A stretch of DNA of 64,000 nt from Williamsia phyllosphaerae (GCF_014635305.1 NZ_BMCS01000001.1:1240001-1304000); one strand, 5' to 3'; positions 36,623 through 45,675 are shown, counted from the first letter of the stretch. Notes: generated by a model not told the origin, from the sequence alone. Numbers and translations are program-made.

Positions 36623-38434
36623 ATGCTCGAGGATCCGACCGGAGCGGCCGGAATGTGCCGATCCGGGCATGTCATCGTCTGCGGCTTCGTCGGGCTCGCG
36701 GCACGGATCGTCGACCAGTTCCTCGCGTCCGGTGAGTCGGTGTCGCTGGTGGTGCGTCAGGTCGACCCGGCGTTGGACGCGGCCGTCGCGCGGTGGCGAA
36801 TACCGGTTCACACCGCGTTCGTGAGCATCGGCGACGCCTTGGCCGAGGCCGGCATCGAGGCCGCGGCCGCGGTGGTGTGCGTCGAGGAGAACGAACTGTG
36901 GAACCTCGAATCCGCTCTCATCGCAACGAGGTTGCGGCCCGACATCCGCGTGGTCACACACCTGGACAACTCGACCGTGGGTGGCGCCCTGAATGACGGG
37001 GGCGGACCGGGCGTGGTCCTCGACGTCGCCGATCTCGCTGCCCCGTCGGTAGTGGAGGCCTGCCTGGGAATCAGCACCCATCACGTCGATGTCGCCGGTA
37101 TCGACTTCGTCGCGGCGGCGATCCCGGTGACCGTCGGAGGCACCCTTCGTGAGGCGTTCGGCGACCTCGCCCCGTTGGCTGTCGCCGCCGGATCGTCGGG
37201 CCCGAATGGCGCGCGGGTCGTCACCTGCCCCGGCCGCGACCACCGCGTGCGACTCGGTGATGTCGCCACGATGCTCGGGACGACAGCGCAATTCGAGACG
37301 CGGGGAATCGCGGTCGCCGCTGACGAGAACCAGACGATCCCCACGAGCAGGCCCGGGGTACTGCTGCGGGCCCGAGCGGGAGTGCGGGGATTCGTCCGGG
37401 ACGCCAACCCGAACTTCTTCCGAATGCTCGGCGTCCTGTTCACGCTGCTGGTGCTGTCGACGACGGTGTTACGGCTGGGCTACCAGAAGCCGGGCATGAG
37501 TGTTCTCGATGCGATCTACTTCAGCACCGAGACCGTCGCCACGGTCGGCTACGGCGACTTCAACTTCGCCGATCAGCCGCCCCTGCTACGGATCTGGTCG
37601 ATCATCCTCATGTTCGCCGGTCTGACCACGACTGCGATGATCATGGCGTTCCTGGCCGAGTTGCTCATCTCGCGACGGATTGCCGAGGCCGCCGGTCGAC
37701 GCAGGGCGCGGTTCATGGACGGACACGTCGTGGTGATCGGGCTCGGCGCGTTCGGCATCCGGGTCGCGCGCGAACTACAGGCGCGTGGCCGCGACGTCGT
37801 CATCGTCGAACGGTCTCAGTCGAATCGGTTCATGTCCGCAGCAGCCACTCTCGGCATCCCCGTCGTGGTCGGTGACGCGACCGTGGCGGAGACGCTCAGC
37901 GACGCCCGCGTCCATCGTGCGTCCGCGGTCGCGGTGCTCACCAGTGACGACATGGTCAACGTCGAGACCGGAATCGCGGTGCGCGCAATCCTGGGGGAGC
38001 GGTGGTTCGACAACGCCGAGCGAGTGGGCGTACCGGTGGTCCTGCGCATCTTCGATCGGTCGATGGGCGACGCCGTCGCCGAACGATTCGGATTCCGTCA
38101 CGTCCGTTCGACCGCGGAACTCGCGGCACCCTGGTTCATCGGCGCCGCCCTCGGTCTCGTTGTGCTGGGGACTTTCTCGGTGCAATCCCAGTCATTCATG
38201 GTGGGTCGTCTCGGGATCGACGTGGACGGTGGACTCGTCGGAGTGCAGATGCAGGAATTGTCGGCCAACACCCGGGTCATCGGACTGCGCCGTGCCGCGA
38301 CGGGTGAGGTCGAGTACCCGCCGCGGCGCGGCACCGCGTTCGCGGCCGGCGACGACGCCTACGTGGTTGGCCCGTACGAGGAACTGCTCGCGGTCCTCGA
38401 ACACCAGCGCGCCGCGACCCGGGTGCAGCCGTAG
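36623..38434 (+). CDS. Potassium channel with RCK domains on both sides of the pore
   Basis: The 603-residue protein runs: N-terminal TrkA-N/RCK (about 10-130, HVIVCGFVGLAARI), two membrane helices around a P-loop with selectivity filter TVGYGD (307-312), then a second TrkA-N (VVVIGLGAFGIRVARELQ, from about 367) and a TrkA-C-like end. Ligand binding (nucleotide or c-di-AMP) at the RCK rings would gate potassium flow. Unusually, one RCK lies before the pore, and another hydrophobic stretch lies near 500. GGAGG precedes ATG 36623 by six bases. Confidence 0.88.
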   Translation: MLEDPTGAAGMCRSGHVIVCGFVGLAARIVDQFLASGESVSLVVRQVDPALDAAVARWRIPVHTAFVSIGDALAEAGIEAAAAVVCVEENELWNLESALIATRLRPDIRVVTHLDNSTVGGALNDGGGPGVVLDVADLAAPSVVEACLGISTHHVDVAGIDFVAAAIPVTVGGTLREAFGDLAPLAVAAGSSGPNGARVVTCPGRDHRVRLGDVATMLGTTAQFETRGIAVAADENQTIPTSRPGVLLRARAGVRGFVRDANPNFFRMLGVLFTLLVLSTTVLRLGYQKPGMSVLDAIYFSTETVATVGYGDFNFADQPPLLRIWSIILMFAGLTTTAMIMAFLAELLISRRIAEAAGRRRARFMDGHVVVIGLGAFGIRVARELQARGRDVVIVERSQSNRFMSAAATLGIPVVVGDATVAETLSDARVHRASAVAVLTSDDMVNVETGIAVRAILGERWFDNAERVGVPVVLRIFDRSMGDAVAERFGFRHVRSTAELAAPWFIGAALGLVVLGTFSVQSQSFMVGRLGIDVDGGLVGVQMQELSANTRVIGLRRAATGEVEYPPRRGTAFAAGDDAYVVGPYEELLAVLEHQRAATRVQP

Positions 38435-38452
38435 GCATCGTCACGGCGCGTG

Positions 38453-38596
38453 TCAGATGTGGGCGTCGAGAGCCGGTGTGGCGTGGTCTGTATGGGGGTA
38501 TTCCTCGAGACCGGCGGGATCGGCCCCGAGTTCGGTGAGCTGTTCGAGACGGTCGGCGTCATCACACACGCGCAGCGGATTGTCCAGGGGATTCAT
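38453..38596 (-). CDS. Small protein of 47 residues next to hsp20
   Basis: An excellent ribosome site (GAGGAGG then five bases) precedes the ATG. The product begins MNPLDNPLRVCDDADRLEQL and has no membrane part, one Cys and several acidic and His residues near the end. I do not recognise it. A hairpin lies between it and hsp20, so it may be expressed separately or by read-through. Confidence 0.55.
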   Translation of the reverse strand: MNPLDNPLRVCDDADRLEQLTELGADPAGLEEYPHTDHATPALDAHI

Positions 38597-38671
38597 CGTT
38601 CCTCCTCGAGATCGTCGATCGTGGCCGTGCGGTACGCGGTCGAATGATCGCGACGAACAGACGAGACGGAC

Positions 38672-38701
38672 GGGACCGGTCGGACGCGTCCGATCGGTCC
38701 C
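38672..38701 (-). terminator. Hairpin after hsp20
   Basis: Arms GGGACCGGTCGGACG and CGTCCGATCGGTCCC pair over 15 bases with one mismatch and almost no loop, 24 bases beyond the hsp20 stop and before the small gene. Confidence 0.6.
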
Positions 38702-38725
38702 GTGGTCAGCGGACAGAACTACCAC

Positions 38726-39169
38726 TCAGCCGGTCGTCGCCTCGATCGACTGTTGCGAGTCGGAGTGTTCGATCGCGATGCGTCTGGGCTTGGCTTTCTC
38801 CGCGACCGGGATCGTCACGCTGAGTACGCCGTTGTCGTATCGGGCGCTGATCCCGGCGGCATCGATACCGTCGCCGAGGGTCAGCTGACGGCGATACGTG
38901 CCGTAGAAACGTTCGCTGGTCAACCACTGAACGCCCTCGTCGGAGTGCGCGGTGCGCTGCGCCGAGACCGTCAGGACGCCGTTGTCGACATTGAGATCGA
39001 CCGAACCGGGGTCCACGCCCGGGAGATCGGCGGTCAGTACGTAGTGGTCGTCGAGTTTGTACAGGTCCATCGGCATGAACCGTGGAGTTCGCGTCGACCC
39101 TGTCTGCTGGGCACCCAGCAGTCCTCGGGCCAACGTGTCGACATCACCGAAGGGATCGAATCGAAGCAC
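38726..39169 (-). CDS. Hsp20/alpha-crystallin small heat-shock protein
   Basis: The 147-residue chaperone binds unfolding proteins without ATP. The alpha-crystallin domain spans about 35-125 (VLTADLPGVDPGSVDLNVDN, ARYDNGVLSVTIPV with the GVL motif). I place the start at the GTG of 39169, because AGGAGG lies nine bases before it, while an ATG further upstream would start within that ribosome site. A CIRCE element overlaps its likely promoter, suggesting HrcA control. Confidence 0.93.
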   Translation of the reverse strand: MLRFDPFGDVDTLARGLLGAQQTGSTRTPRFMPMDLYKLDDHYVLTADLPGVDPGSVDLNVDNGVLTVSAQRTAHSDEGVQWLTSERFYGTYRRQLTLGDGIDAAGISARYDNGVLSVTIPVAEKAKPRRIAIEHSDSQQSIEATTG

Positions 39170-39238
39170 AGCAACCCACCTCCTGATCATGTCCTCCGCC
39201 CGTCACCTCGACGGGCGATCAATCACTGTGCGATGACA

Positions 39239-39268
39239 TTTTTAGCACTCTCGGTGGCGGAGTGCCAG
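39239..39268 (-). promoter_or_regulatory. CIRCE operator overlapping the hsp20 promoter
   Basis: TTAGCACTC (39242-39250), nine bases, then GAGTGCCAG (39260-39268) matches the CIRCE consensus TTAGCACTC-N9-GAGTGCTAA in 16 of 18 positions. On the minus strand, TGGCAC (39262-39267) and TAAAAA (39239-39244) are 17 bases apart and could be -35 and -10. HrcA binding would thus cover the promoter. Confidence 0.8.
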
Positions 39269-39409
39269 TGGTCTGATCGAAATTTTTCGGTAAGTCGTCG
39301 ATTCGGAAGATGCTGTCTGCGTGCAGCACTCGGCTGCAGTGCACAGATCACGCGGCCCCCGCGGATCGGGTGGGAACGGCCGGAGTCGTCGCTGTGGTAC
39401 CGATGGGGT

Positions 39410-40660
39410 GTGACTGACGCAGATGTCGACGTGATCGTGGTGGGAGCCGGGCTGGCCGGGTTGCGTGCCGCGACCGCCGTCCGGGCTCGTGGACTCACCG
39501 TCCGGATACTCGAACGTGAGGCGTCGCCCGGCGGGCGGATCCGCACCGACATCATCGACGGGTTCCGCTGCGACCGCGGGTTCCAGCTGCTCAACCCGTC
39601 CTACCCGGCGGTGCAGCGACACGTCGACGTCGCGGCGCTCAACCTGCGGACCAGCGGTCGCGGCGTGCGGACCGTCGACGCCGCCGGGCGGGTGGCCACC
39701 CTTGCCGACCCGACCCGTCATCCCCGACTGCTGCCGACCACGATCCGCTCGGCCCGTGCCGTGGGGCTGTTGCGGCCGCGAGCGGTGGCCGGCGCCATCC
39801 GCTGGGCGCTGCCCGCGGTGGGTTCGGTCCGCCGGCTCGGAACGGCCCCGGACGCCGGGCTCGGCGACGACTGGGATCGACTCGGAGTGCAGGGTCCGAT
39901 CCGGGACGCGGTGTTGGCGCCGTTCCTGTCCGGCGTTCTCGCCGACGGTGTCGGGTCGACATCGGATCGCTATGTGCGACTGGTCCTCCGGAGTTTCCTC
40001 CGGGCGACGCCGGGCGTACCGGCCGCCGGGATGCAGGCATTGCCCCGACAGCTGGCCGCGCCGCTGCGCGATGACATCAGCTACGAGACCGTGGTCGACG
40101 AGGTGATCGACGGCTTCACGCCGTCGGTGCGTATCTCCGGTGGGGAGACGCTGCGCGCACGCGCCGTCGTCGTCGCGTCCGAGGCCCCGGTCGCGGGCGC
40201 GTTGACCGGTCAGGCCACCGCCCGCATGCGGGGACTGTCGACGTGGTGGTTCGCCGCCGACGGGTTGGCGCCCGACCAGTTCCTGCGGGTGTCGGGATCA
40301 GGTGGGCCGGTCGTCAACACCGCCCAGCTCAGCGCCTTCGCGCCGGAGTACGCACCGCCCGGTCGGGTGCTGGTCCAGGCCACGACACTGCTCGACGAGG
40401 ACGGACCCGCACCCGAGACCCAGGTGCGCGCAGAGGTGTCCCGGATCTGGGGCGCGTCGGCCGCGGGCTGGGATCTGCTGATCCGGCACGACATCTACGA
40501 CGCACTGCCCGAACAGGTTCCGGGAACGCCGCTGCAACGCTCTCTCCGGGTGGGGGAGCGGATCGTTCTGGCCGGCGATCACCGCGACACACCGTCGATC
40601 CAGGGTGCGCTGGTGTCGGGTGGACGGGCCGCGTCCGAGGTGGCGCGACTCCTCGCCTGA
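39410..40660 (+). CDS. FAD-dependent amine-oxidase/phytoene-desaturase-like oxidoreductase
   Basis: The 416-residue protein opens with a dinucleotide-binding motif (VIVVGAGLAGLRAA), then an acidic ERE (FAD ribose) and GGRI motif. It ends with GDHRDTPSIQGALVSGGRAA, the typical C-terminal FAD segment. This fits the NAD(P)-binding amine oxidase/phytoene desaturase superfamily. The substrate is unknown. The start is GTG 39410, where the family homology begins. The second 21-bp repeat array begins three bases past its stop. Confidence 0.88.
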   Translation: MTDADVDVIVVGAGLAGLRAATAVRARGLTVRILEREASPGGRIRTDIIDGFRCDRGFQLLNPSYPAVQRHVDVAALNLRTSGRGVRTVDAAGRVATLADPTRHPRLLPTTIRSARAVGLLRPRAVAGAIRWALPAVGSVRRLGTAPDAGLGDDWDRLGVQGPIRDAVLAPFLSGVLADGVGSTSDRYVRLVLRSFLRATPGVPAAGMQALPRQLAAPLRDDISYETVVDEVIDGFTPSVRISGGETLRARAVVVASEAPVAGALTGQATARMRGLSTWWFAADGLAPDQFLRVSGSGGPVVNTAQLSAFAPEYAPPGRVLVQATTLLDEDGPAPETQVRAEVSRIWGASAAGWDLLIRHDIYDALPEQVPGTPLQRSLRVGERIVLAGDHRDTPSIQGALVSGGRAASEVARLLA

Positions 40661-40663
40661 CCC

Positions 40664-40747
40664 GTCGACTGGGCGGCTGCGGACGTCGACTGGGCGGTTA
40701 CGGACGCCGAGTGGGCGGCTGCGGACGCCGAGCGGGCGGCTGGGTCA
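40664..40747. repeat. 21-bp direct repeat array, copy B
   Basis: Four units in a row: the first equals the copy A unit over all 21 bases, the second differs in the right half (GGTTACGG for GGCTGCGG), the third and fourth begin GCCGAG. It lies between the convergent stop codons at 40660 and 40751, just as copy A does at 6982-7037. Confidence 0.9.
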
Positions 40748-40750
40748 CCG

Positions 40751-41509
40751 TCAGTTCGCGCGATCGGTGCGGGTCAGCTGGGCGTAGAGCTCGGCCAGCT
40801 CATCGGTCACCTCGCCGACGTCCAGGGGCCCCACGCCCGACATCCGCAGCGCCCGATTCAAGCCCGCCACGTCGAGGTCGGCGAAGACGTCCACCGATGG
40901 GGGGCTGGGCAGGGGCGGCAGTGTGAGGCGGGCGCCGAAGAAGTCGACTGGTTCCGGGGCGCGGGGCGGCACGGGGCGAGCGGTGTCGTCCGGACCGTCG
41001 TCACGCAGGTGCGCCAGCAGCGTCGCAACCTCGGCACCCATCATCGTCAGTGCCACCGAGGGTGTCTTGTCGATCTGTGCGGCCATCTCGTAGGCCAGCG
41101 CCAACACATGGATGCATCGGGGTTCGTCGTCGGGGCAGTTGCAGTCACCGCGGACGTCGGCCGGTTCGGTGGGCAGGACCACCGAACCGAGAATGCGCGG
41201 TTGCTCACCGCGGGCCACGGCGAGCAGGTCGTCGGTGGCGCCCTTCTCCCGCAGCAGGGCAACGACGGTGTCGGCCTCGACGGTCCGCATCGTCAGAGAG
41301 GTCTCGAACGGTTCGACCTGGCTGCCCTGTACCAGCGCGCTCACCTGGCCGGGGCGCAGACGGACGTCGAGGATCTTGCGTTCGCGGAAGTAGCTGCGAG
41401 CCTTGCCGACCCGACGGGTGTCCTCCGGTCGGTCGACGACCGCGAGGACGGCGCGTGACCATGCGGTGAGGCCGTATCCCCGGGTTGGCGCCTCCTTCTT
41501 GCGTGCCAT
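40751..41509 (-). CDS. SWIM zinc-finger protein paired with SNF2 helicase
   Basis: The 252-residue protein carries the SWIM motif CxCx(n)CxH (CNCPDDEPRCIH) at about 133-144, preceded by a region rich in Arg that starts RGYGLTAWSRAVLAVVDR. SWIM modules bind DNA or proteins. Its ATG overlaps the last base of the SNF2 stop (TGATG), so both are made together and probably form one complex. Confidence 0.9.
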   Translation of the reverse strand: MARKKEAPTRGYGLTAWSRAVLAVVDRPEDTRRVGKARSYFRERKILDVRLRPGQVSALVQGSQVEPFETSLTMRTVEADTVVALLREKGATDDLLAVARGEQPRILGSVVLPTEPADVRGDCNCPDDEPRCIHVLALAYEMAAQIDKTPSVALTMMGAEVATLLAHLRDDGPDDTARPVPPRAPEPVDFFGARLTLPPLPSPPSVDVFADLDVAGLNRALRMSGVGPLDVGEVTDELAELYAQLTRTDRAN

Positions 41510-44430
41510 CAGTCGCCCACCGCCTCGTCGCGCAGCCGCATCAGGTCGTACAGATCGTCGTTCGCGATGTCGGCCAACCAGCTCTCGCCCGCGGTGACGG
41601 TCAGATCCGACAGTGCCCGTTTGTCGGTGATCATCGCGTCGATGCGCTCCTCGATCGTCCCGACGCACACGAACGTGCGGACCTCGACCCGCTTGGTCTG
41701 ACCGATCCGGTACGCGCGGTCGGTGGCCTGTGCCTCGACGGCAGGATTCCACCAGCGATCGAGGTGCACCACATGATTCGCGGCGGTCAGGTTCAACCCG
41801 GTTCCGCCTGCCTTCAGCGAGGCCATGAGCACGGGCGGCCCGGCCTCGTCCTGGAACTCCGACACCATCCGGTCGCGCGCGGTCCGCGACAGTCCGCCGT
41901 GCAGGAACGACACATCCTCACCGCACACCTTCGACAACCACGGCGCCAGCATCTCGCCGAACGCGGTGAACTGGGTGAAGATCAGGGCGCGCTCTCCGTC
42001 GGCGACGATGTTCTCCAGGATGTCGGCGAGCAGTTCGAGCTTCCCGGAGCGGTGCGCGTTGCGACGCACCAGCGCTGATCCGTCGCCGAGGAAATGCGCA
42101 GGGTGATTGCACACCTGCTTCAGTCGCGTCAGTGCGGCCAGAACTGTTCGTACGCGGTGACCTTCGTGGGTTCCGTCGGAATCGGATCGCCCGAGCGCCT
42201 GCATCAGATCGTCGGTCACGGCGCGATACAGCGCCGCCTGCTCGACGGTCAGGTTCGCGCGCACGGTCAGCTCGGTCTTCTCGGGCAGGTCGGCAATGAT
42301 GGTCGGATCCGTCTTGACACGGCGCAGGATGAACGGCGAGGTGATCGCGTTCAGGCGGCGAGCGGCATCCGGATCCCTTTCGCGCTCGATGGATTCGGCG
42401 AAACGCGCCTTGAACACCGACGGCGAGCCGAGCAGTCCGGGGTTGACCAGGTCGACGACCGCCCGCAGATCCTCGAGCCGATTCTCCACCGGGGTGCCGG
42501 TGAGCGCGATCCGTTGTCGCGCAGCGATACCCCGTACCGCGCGCGACTGCGCCGTGTTCACGTTCTTGATGTGCTGCGCCTCGTCGACGACGACGTGCCG
42601 CCAGGACACGCTCTGCAGGGCCTCGGTGTCGCGGGTGGCGATGGCGAAGGTGGTGATGGTGACGTCGGCGGCACGGGCGGCCGGGGTGAACGGTCCGCGA
42701 CGTGATCGGCCCGGACCGTGGTGGACGAGCACCTGCAGATGCGGCGCGAACCGGGCGATCTCGCGTTCCCAGTTGCCCACCACCGACATCGGACAGATGA
42801 TCAGCGTCGGTCCCCGGCCGGCCGGGTCGGAATCCGCCGCGACCTCCCGCTCGCTGCAGAGCAGGGCGATCACCTGAACCGTCTTGCCCAGACCCATGTC
42901 GTCGGCGAGCACCGCCCCGATGCCGAGTGAGGCCAGGTGGGCCAGCCATTCCATCCCGCGATGCTGATAGGGACGCAGTTCGGCGGCCAACGACGCCGGC
43001 GCACTCAGCGGGTCCGGGGTGAGGGTGCCGCCCGCGGCGACCTCGTCGAGCCACGACAGACCCGAGACCGAGGTGACCGGGACCCCGAGCCGGTCGGATC
43101 CGGTCGTCACCAGGTTGAACAGCTCACCCATGTCGGCGGGGTCGCCGGATGCGGCCAGCGCGCGCTGCGTGGTGATGAACTCCGCGGCCCGACTCAGCGC
43201 CGACCCCTCCGCGCGGATCCACACACCACGGACCCGGACCAGGCTGCCCTTCTGCGCGGCCAACGCGGCGAGGTCGCCGTCGTCGAGGACGTCGTCTCCG
43301 ATCGCCAACTGCCACTGGAAGTCCCGGATCTCGGACAGACCCACCATGACCGATCGCTCGACTGTCGCGCCGACGCCTGTCCGTCCACGCAGCGACAGCG
43401 TCGGCGTCACCTCGGCCAGCGTTCGCGGCAGCAATACGACGATCCCGGCGCCCGCGAGGTCGGCGGCCCCGGAGTCGAGCAGGTCGGTCACGAGATCGGT
43501 GTTGAGCAGGAAGTCGAGGGTGGCGCGATCGTGTCCGGCGCGGGACAACCCCGAGAACGCCCGCACCGCGGCGGCGACCTCGGTGGTCACCTCGTCCAAC
43601 TCGTGCGGGTCGAGTCGGTGCAGATCGATCGGGACATCGAGGCCGTCGACGCTGCGCCGGCAGACCTGCAACCGCCAGCGATCATCGGGAACCGAGTGCG
43701 GGTCCTCGTCGTCGGCGTGTTCCGGCTCGTGCAGCCGTAGGACGAGGGAGCTCTCGTTCTCGCGGACCCCGTCGGCCCACTCCTGCCAAGCTGTCGACGC
43801 CGAGGACGCGCGGTCCGACGACATCGGTACCTCGTCGTCGGCGCCGGGCAGCAGTGAGCGCACGAGCGACGACCGGAAGACCCCGGCCGACAACCCATCA
43901 CAGCGGCGTCGGCACTCGTGATCGGTGACCTCGCGGCAGAAGTCGAGGACCGCCTCGCCACCACCGTTCTGGACGACGACCGGTGGCGCCGCCGAGATCG
44001 CGTGGGACAGCCAAGCCCGCCAATGCGTACTCGGCAGGGGGGTCCATCGCGTCACCCAGCTGCCGGTGGTCCACGCGAGGGTCGGGGTGACCGCCCCGGC
44101 GGAGACGAAGCGCCGGACCGACGCCGCGAGGTAGGTGTAGTAACCGAGCTCGCCGGTGCGGGGGAGTCCCGGGTCGTCGAGCAGGGCGGTGGCCGCGGCC
44201 GGCCCCAACGTCAGCGACCCCACCTGGCGCACGGTGCTCGGTTCGGGCCCGGTGACGCTGATGGTGCGACGCAGGGTCCGCCCCGACACCACCTCGGCGA
44301 CCGGTGCAGGCAGCGTCGCGGCGTCCGGAGTCGCGGTGGGCGAACCATCTGCGTCGGTGAACCACAGCGACAGACCGATACCGGGACGCCACAGAGCGTG
44401 CGTCGTATCGGCGGATGTCACGCGTTCCAT
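41509..44430 (-). CDS. SNF2-family DNA helicase/ATPase (HelZ-like)
   Basis: The 973-residue protein has an N-terminal SNF2-associated region of about 480 residues and a C-terminal motor: DDMGLGKT (510-517), DEAQ (616-619), LTGTPVENR, QVCNHP and a helicase C half (TQFTAF, GGTGLNLTAANHVVHLDRWWNPA, DRAYRIGQ). It moves along or remodels nucleic acid using ATP. Bacterial SNF2/SWIM pairs are widespread in actinobacteria; M. tuberculosis HelZ is similar. I chose the ATG at 44430 (MERVTS) over a GTG at 44445. Confidence 0.92.
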   Translation of the reverse strand: MERVTSADTTHALWRPGIGLSLWFTDADGSPTATPDAATLPAPVAEVVSGRTLRRTISVTGPEPSTVRQVGSLTLGPAAATALLDDPGLPRTGELGYYTYLAASVRRFVSAGAVTPTLAWTTGSWVTRWTPLPSTHWRAWLSHAISAAPPVVVQNGGGEAVLDFCREVTDHECRRRCDGLSAGVFRSSLVRSLLPGADDEVPMSSDRASSASTAWQEWADGVRENESSLVLRLHEPEHADDEDPHSVPDDRWRLQVCRRSVDGLDVPIDLHRLDPHELDEVTTEVAAAVRAFSGLSRAGHDRATLDFLLNTDLVTDLLDSGAADLAGAGIVVLLPRTLAEVTPTLSLRGRTGVGATVERSVMVGLSEIRDFQWQLAIGDDVLDDGDLAALAAQKGSLVRVRGVWIRAEGSALSRAAEFITTQRALAASGDPADMGELFNLVTTGSDRLGVPVTSVSGLSWLDEVAAGGTLTPDPLSAPASLAAELRPYQHRGMEWLAHLASLGIGAVLADDMGLGKTVQVIALLCSEREVAADSDPAGRGPTLIICPMSVVGNWEREIARFAPHLQVLVHHGPGRSRRGPFTPAARAADVTITTFAIATRDTEALQSVSWRHVVVDEAQHIKNVNTAQSRAVRGIAARQRIALTGTPVENRLEDLRAVVDLVNPGLLGSPSVFKARFAESIERERDPDAARRLNAITSPFILRRVKTDPTIIADLPEKTELTVRANLTVEQAALYRAVTDDLMQALGRSDSDGTHEGHRVRTVLAALTRLKQVCNHPAHFLGDGSALVRRNAHRSGKLELLADILENIVADGERALIFTQFTAFGEMLAPWLSKVCGEDVSFLHGGLSRTARDRMVSEFQDEAGPPVLMASLKAGGTGLNLTAANHVVHLDRWWNPAVEAQATDRAYRIGQTKRVEVRTFVCVGTIEERIDAMITDKRALSDLTVTAGESWLADIANDDLYDLMRLRDEAVGD

Positions 44431-44544
44431 CCTGGCACGGGCCACAGACGGTCCGATTCGCGCGGAGATTGTCCGTCTGGAGGGGCGGTGTCGGCACCAT
44501 GCCGGAGGTGACGCTGCACGCGGACGATGTCAGCGGCGCTGACG

Positions 44545-45675
44545 TCAACTCTTGTCGCAGGCCGTTCCGTCCCCGTCACGGTCCAGGGCAGGCCGGTAAC
44601 CGGGCTGACCGGCCTGAATCGGAGCCGCACCGGCAGCCTTCGCAGCCGTGCAGTTCGCGTAATAGACACTGCCGCCATCCGGGACCACGGGCGCGACCGG
44701 AGCCGGGGGCGGTGGGGTGTAGCGAGGCGCGGGCCGTGGGACCGGCGTCCGGGTCTGGGTTCGGGTGGGCTGCGCCGGGGCGACCGGCGCCGCGTTCGCC
44801 GCGCCGCACGATCCGAGCACGCGCGCGATCGCATCCTTCTCGGCCTGGGTGACCCACAGCCGATACGCGGCCTTGACCGTGACCTGCCTGGCGACATAGG
44901 TACACCGGAACGACCGGTTCGGCGGCAGCCAGGTGGCCGCGTCACCGGATCCCTTGCGGGAGTTCGTCGGTCCGTCCGTCGCCTGCAGGTTGCGGGGATC
45001 GTTCGCGAGGTCACGCCGCGTGTCGGCAGACAGCTGCTGCGCGCCCTTCTGCCATGCATCGTCGAGGGCCACGACGTGGTCGATCTGCACCGCCTGCGAG
45101 GTCTTCTCGCCGCGGACGAAGTCGATGCGGTTTCCCGTGTACGGATCGGCGAGTACCCCGGACGTCACGACACACCCACGGGTTCCGGCGCGCGCGACGA
45201 TGCTTGTCAGATCCCGTCGGAGGACGTCGTTGCGGGTGTCGCACCCGTTGTGTCCACCGGCGACGTTGACGTCGTCGGTCCACGCCTGCCCGAATTGCGC
45301 TCGGCTGTAGCCGGTTCGCGGCGCACGACCTTTGACCGCCAGTGTGTTCAACAGGGTGAGGGAGCTCTGCGCCGCAGACCCCGACCCCACCTGCCCGGCA
45401 GTCGACGGGGCCGGCGCGGGTGTCTCCGACGACGGGGTGGGTGCGGAGGTGGCGGTGGCCGACTCCGTCGGCGTGACCGGGGCACTGCCGATGACGGCCG
45501 CGGCCTGGTCGTTGCTCTGCTTCGTGTCGTCCGGCGCGATCAGGCCGACCACGGTGATCGCCACCACGGCGCCGAGCGCGATCCAGGGCCATCGCCGACG
45601 TCGACGTGGGGACGTCTTGTAGCCGGGGGGCCTGTTCCATTCGGCCGGCGTGGACGAACTGGAGCTGCCGGTCAT
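44545..45675 (-). CDS. Membrane-anchored HNH (DUF1524) nuclease with excalibur domain
   Basis: The 376-residue protein has a charged start with a membrane anchor at about 29-47, a Pro/Thr/Ser linker, then a DUF1524/HNH nuclease domain (IDHVVALDDAWQKGA, later DPRNLQATDGPTNSRKG and a TWLPP). A Pro-rich spacer leads to a C-terminal excalibur calcium-binding motif (YYANCTAAKAAGAAP, ending DRDGDGTACD). It is predicted to face outside the membrane and to cut DNA. The calcium-binding end could hold it at the surface. Confidence 0.88.
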   Translation of the reverse strand: MTGSSSSSTPAEWNRPPGYKTSPRRRRRWPWIALGAVVAITVVGLIAPDDTKQSNDQAAAVIGSAPVTPTESATATSAPTPSSETPAPAPSTAGQVGSGSAAQSSLTLLNTLAVKGRAPRTGYSRAQFGQAWTDDVNVAGGHNGCDTRNDVLRRDLTSIVARAGTRGCVVTSGVLADPYTGNRIDFVRGEKTSQAVQIDHVVALDDAWQKGAQQLSADTRRDLANDPRNLQATDGPTNSRKGSGDAATWLPPNRSFRCTYVARQVTVKAAYRLWVTQAEKDAIARVLGSCGAANAAPVAPAQPTRTQTRTPVPRPAPRYTPPPPAPVAPVVPDGGSVYYANCTAAKAAGAAPIQAGQPGYRPALDRDGDGTACDKS

